Assembly (NCBI RefSeq): GCF_030324495.1
Contig: NZ_JACAGN010000007.1
Span: forward strand, 124,001-188,000
Source: Myroides sp. 1354
GTDB lineage: Bacteria > Bacteroidota > Bacteroidia > Flavobacteriales > Flavobacteriaceae
Length of the DNA: 64,000 bases
Reading direction: 5' to 3'
Position 1 is the stretch's first letter. Each line of letters starts with the position of its first letter. This document shows, piece by piece, positions 61,376 to 64,000 of the stretch. Under the pieces are notes generated by a model. The model worked only from the letters and a program-made list of their open reading frames with translations. It was not told the DNA's origin and did no database searches. The position numbers were made by a program, and so were the translations under genes.

Positions 61376-64000
61376 TTAGGCTTGTACTTCTTCTTGTGTT
61401 GGCTGAACTGGTAAGTCCGCTTTCGTTAAGAATGAAGTTATTTCCGCATCCATTTCAGCAATTGTTTTCTTAAACAATTCAAATGCTTCAAACTTATAAA
61501 TCAACAAAGGATCTTTTTGTTCGTGAACCGCTAATTGAACCGATTGTTTCAATTCGTCCATTTTTCTAAGGTGTTTCTTCCATGCCTCATCTAAAATCGA
61601 CAATACAACGTTTTTCTCGAAATCATCAATCAAACTCATACCTTGTGTGCTATATGCCGTTTCTAGGTTTGTTACAACATTCATTGTTTTCATTCCATCT
61701 GTAAATGGTACTACAATACGTTCGAAGTTGTTATCTTGATTTTCGTATACGTTTTTGATTACCTTGAATGCTTCAGCAGCACTGCGTTGTCCTTTTTCAC
61801 GGTAAGCAGTAAATGCCTTTTCATACAATCTATTTGCTAACGTAACTACGTCGTCTTTATTGAATTGATCTTCTGTCACCACATCGTTAATACCGAAATT
61901 GCGGATCATATCCATATCTAGATTTTTGAAGTCATTCGCCATTTTGTTGTTCTCGCTAATACGCTCACATAAATCGTACATCATATTAGCAATATCCACT
62001 TTTAGACGATCTCCAAACAACGCGTGTTTTCTACGTTTGTAAATCACCTCACGTTGTGCATTCATTACGTCATCATATTCTAATAAACGCTTACGAATAC
62101 CGAAGTTGTTCTCTTCTACTTTTTTCTGTGCTCTTTCGATTGATTTAGTCATCATCGAATGTTGGATCACTTCTCCTTCTTCTAATCCCATTCTATCCAT
62201 AATCTTCGCTACACGCTCTGATCCGAATAAACGCATTAAGTTATCCTCTAAAGACACATAGAATTGAGAACTTCCTGGATCTCCTTGACGTCCTGCACGA
62301 CCTCTTAACTGACGGTCAACACGTCTTGAATCGTGACGCTCTGTACCAATAATTGCTAAACCTCCTTTGTCTTTTACCTCTTGAGAAAGTTTAATATCCG
62401 TACCACGACCTGCCATATTCGTTGCAATGGTTACAACACCTGGTTTTCCTGCTTCTTCAACGATTTGAGCCTCTTGCTTGTGTAATTTCGCATTCAATAC
62501 GTTGTGTTGGATACCGCGCATTTTTAACGATCTGCTCAATAACTCAGAAATCTCAACTGAAGTTGTACCGATTAACACCGGACGACCTTCTTGTGATAAT
62601 TCTACTACATCGTCAATCACCGCTTTGTATTTTTCACGTACTGAACGGTAGATTTTATCTTCTTTATCTTTACGAGCAATTCCTCTGTTTGTTGGAATTT
62701 CAACTACGTCTAATTTGTAGATTTGCAAGAACTCTCCTGCTTCTGTGATAGCCGTACCTGTCATACCTCCCAACTTCTTGTACATACGGAAGTAGTTCTG
62801 TAAGGTAATCGTTGCAAACGTCTGTGTTGCCGCTTCGATTTTCACGTTTTCTTTTGCCTCAATCGCTTGGTGTAATCCGTCTGAATAACGACGTCCATCC
62901 ATAATACGACCTGTTTGCTCATCAACGATTAAGATTTTGTTGTCAATTACAACGTATTCTGTATCTTTTTCAAATACAGTATACGCTTTTAACAACTGAT
63001 TTAACGTGTGAATACGCTCGCTTTTTACACCAAAATCTTGGAATAAACGCTCCTTCGCTACAGCTTCTTCTTCTCTTGATAAGTTTTGACTTTCAATACG
63101 TGCCACTTCTGTTCCAATATCTGGTAAAACGAAGAAGTTCTCATCTGTATCTTGTGATAGGAATTTGATTCCATTATCAGTCAATTGCACTTGATTGTTT
63201 TTCTCTTCAATCACGAAGTACAACGCTTCATCCACTTTATGCATTTCTCTGTTGTTGTCTTGCATATAGTGATTTTCCGTTTTTTGAAGCAATTGTTTCA
63301 CCCCTTCTTCACTCAAGAATTTAATTAGGGCTTTATTTTTTGGTAAGCTTCGGTACGCTCTTAACAATAAGAATCCACCTTCTTTTGTATTTCCTTCGCG
63401 GATTAATTTTCTCGCATCAGCCAAGAAGTTGTTCGCCAATTTGCGTTGAATTTCAACTAAGTTAGCCACTTTTGGTTTTAACTCGTTGAATTCGTGACGA
63501 TCTCCTTGAGGAACAGGTCCAGAAATAATCAATGGTGTTCTTGCATCATCTACTAATACTGAATCGACCTCATCGACAATAGCGTAGTTGTGTACACGTT
63601 GCACCAATTCTTCTGGTGTATGTGCCATATTATCTCTCAAGTAATCGAAACCAAACTCGTTATTTGTTCCGTATGTGATATCTGCAGCATAAGCTGCTCT
63701 TCTTCCTGGAGAGTTAGGTTGGTGATTATCGATACAATCTACTGTCATTCCGTGGAACTCAAACAAAGGAGCTTTCCACTGACTATCCCTTTTTGCAAGG
63801 TAGTCATTCACCGTAACTAAGTGTACCCCATTTCCTGTTAAGGCATTTAAGTACAAAGGTAAAGTTGCTACTAATGTTTTCCCTTCCCCTGTTTGCATCT
63901 CTGCAATTTTTCCTTGGTGTAATACGATACCTCCGATTAACTGAACGTCGTAGTGAATCATATCCCAAGTAACTTCCTTACCGGCAGCAGACCACTTATT
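61376..64000 (-). CDS. secA: SecA preprotein translocase ATPase (N-terminus outside the window)
   Basis: The frame is open to the window edge, giving 874 residues of an about 1,100-residue Bacteroidetes-type SecA. Visible are [19 protein letters not shown] (Walker A region), [21 protein letters not shown], the long insertion typical of Bacteroidetes SecA (about 160-290), [15 protein letters not shown]-like motif [12 protein letters not shown] and [13 protein letters not shown]. It drives protein export through SecYEG. The usual zinc-binding cysteine tail is absent; the protein ends QPTQEEVQA. Confidence 0.96.
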   Translation of the reverse strand, partial: NKWSAAGKEVTWDMIHYDVQLIGGIVLHQGKIAEMQTGEGKTLVATLPLYLNALTGNGVHLVTVNDYLAKRDSQWKAPLFEFHGMTVDCIDNHQPNSPGRRAAYAADITYGTNNEFGFDYLRDNMAHTPEELVQRVHNYAIVDEVDSVLVDDARTPLIISGPVPQGDRHEFNELKPKVANLVEIQRKLANNFLADARKLIREGNTKEGGFLLLRAYRSLPKNKALIKFLSEEGVKQLLQKTENHYMQDNNREMHKVDEALYFVIEEKNNQVQLTDNGIKFLSQDTDENFFVLPDIGTEVARIESQNLSREEEAVAKERLFQDFGVKSERIHTLNQLLKAYTVFEKDTEYVVIDNKILIVDEQTGRIMDGRRYSDGLHQAIEAKENVKIEAATQTFATITLQNYFRMYKKLGGMTGTAITEAGEFLQIYKLDVVEIPTNRGIARKDKEDKIYRSVREKYKAVIDDVVELSQEGRPVLIGTTSVEISELLSRSLKMRGIQHNVLNAKLHKQEAQIVEEAGKPGVVTIATNMAGRGTDIKLSQEVKDKGGLAIIGTERHDSRRVDRQLRGRAGRQGDPGSSQFYVSLEDNLMRLFGSERVAKIMDRMGLEEGEVIQHSMMTKSIERAQKKVEENNFGIRKRLLEYDDVMNAQREVIYKRRKHALFGDRLKVDIANMMYDLCERISENNKMANDFKNLDMDMIRNFGINDVVTEDQFNKDDVVTLANRLYEKAFTAYREKGQRSAAEAFKVIKNVYENQDNNFERIVVPFTDGMKTMNVVTNLETAYSTQGMSLIDDFEKNVVLSILDEAWKKHLRKMDELKQSVQLAVHEQKDPLLIYKFEAFELFKKTIAEMDAEITSFLTKADLPVQPTQEEVQA

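Noticed and set aside
1-64000. CRISPR arrays, tRNA or rRNA genes
   Set aside because: No regularly spaced repeats or cloverleaf sequences were recognised by eye anywhere in the window.

Overview
The window looks like a chromosome segment of a low-GC member of the Bacteroidetes, most likely a flavobacterium (a Myroides-like genus is plausible but unproven). The evidence is a SusC/SusD pair with its FecR/ECF-sigma regulators, many TAnnTTTG -7 promoter elements, Bacteroidetes-type integrase and mobilization proteins, and no tRNA, rRNA or CRISPR array.

Left chromosomal part (1-19.8 kb). A truncated M28 peptidase gene is followed by a minus-strand module: ECF sigma, FecR, SusC with an STN domain, SusD, and two calcineurin-like phosphoesterases. 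Then come a DMT transporter, a HugZ-type heme-degrading protein, an XRE regulator with a tiny membrane-protein gene, a retropepsin-like protein lacking its catalytic motif, a GNAT acetyltransferase, an M17 aminopeptidase, a UbiA-like membrane protein and gcvP.

19.8-26.8 kb holds the most striking locus: a compact minus-strand operon for a thiazole/oxazole-modified peptide (TOMM/LAP). It has a 39-residue precursor whose core is only ACCSCCCCC (26640-26759), a leaky-terminator-like hairpin, an RRE/ThiF-like protein, a YcaO cyclodehydratase ending in PxPxP, a TPR-like lipoprotein, a SagB-type dehydrogenase, a PqqD/M50 membrane peptidase and a TonB-dependent receptor. No ABC exporter is present. 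The product may be a secreted toxin, or a metal-binding peptide taken back up through the receptor.

27.37-48.91 kb is an integrated mobilizable element bounded by GTTACY-type repeats. It carries a tyrosine integrase, McrBC, paired HTH proteins, an AbiEii-type nucleotidyltransferase toxin, DUF3408, an oriT-like region, a mobilization accessory protein and a relaxase. It also carries a complete type I restriction-modification locus: hsdM, a DUF3800 gene, a possible toxin-like gene, an expressed hsdS, three silent hsdS cassettes in both orientations, a tyrosine recombinase and hsdR. Long inverted repeats in the hsdS genes mark a specificity shufflon. The hsdR promoter lies between 15-base inverted repeats, so hsdR itself may be switched by inversion. 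Four 40-base operator-like arrays, each made of four 10-base units starting with TGG or a close variant, sit in front of element genes.

Right chromosomal part (49-64 kb): a small membrane protein, an AraC regulator, a Bcr/CflA-type MFS pump, an EamA transporter, a polysaccharide flippase with a divergent GT2 glycosyltransferase, an MlaE/MlaF lipid-transport pair, REP-like repeats, a pirin, a lipoprotein, an M3 oligopeptidase and a secA gene cut by the window edge.
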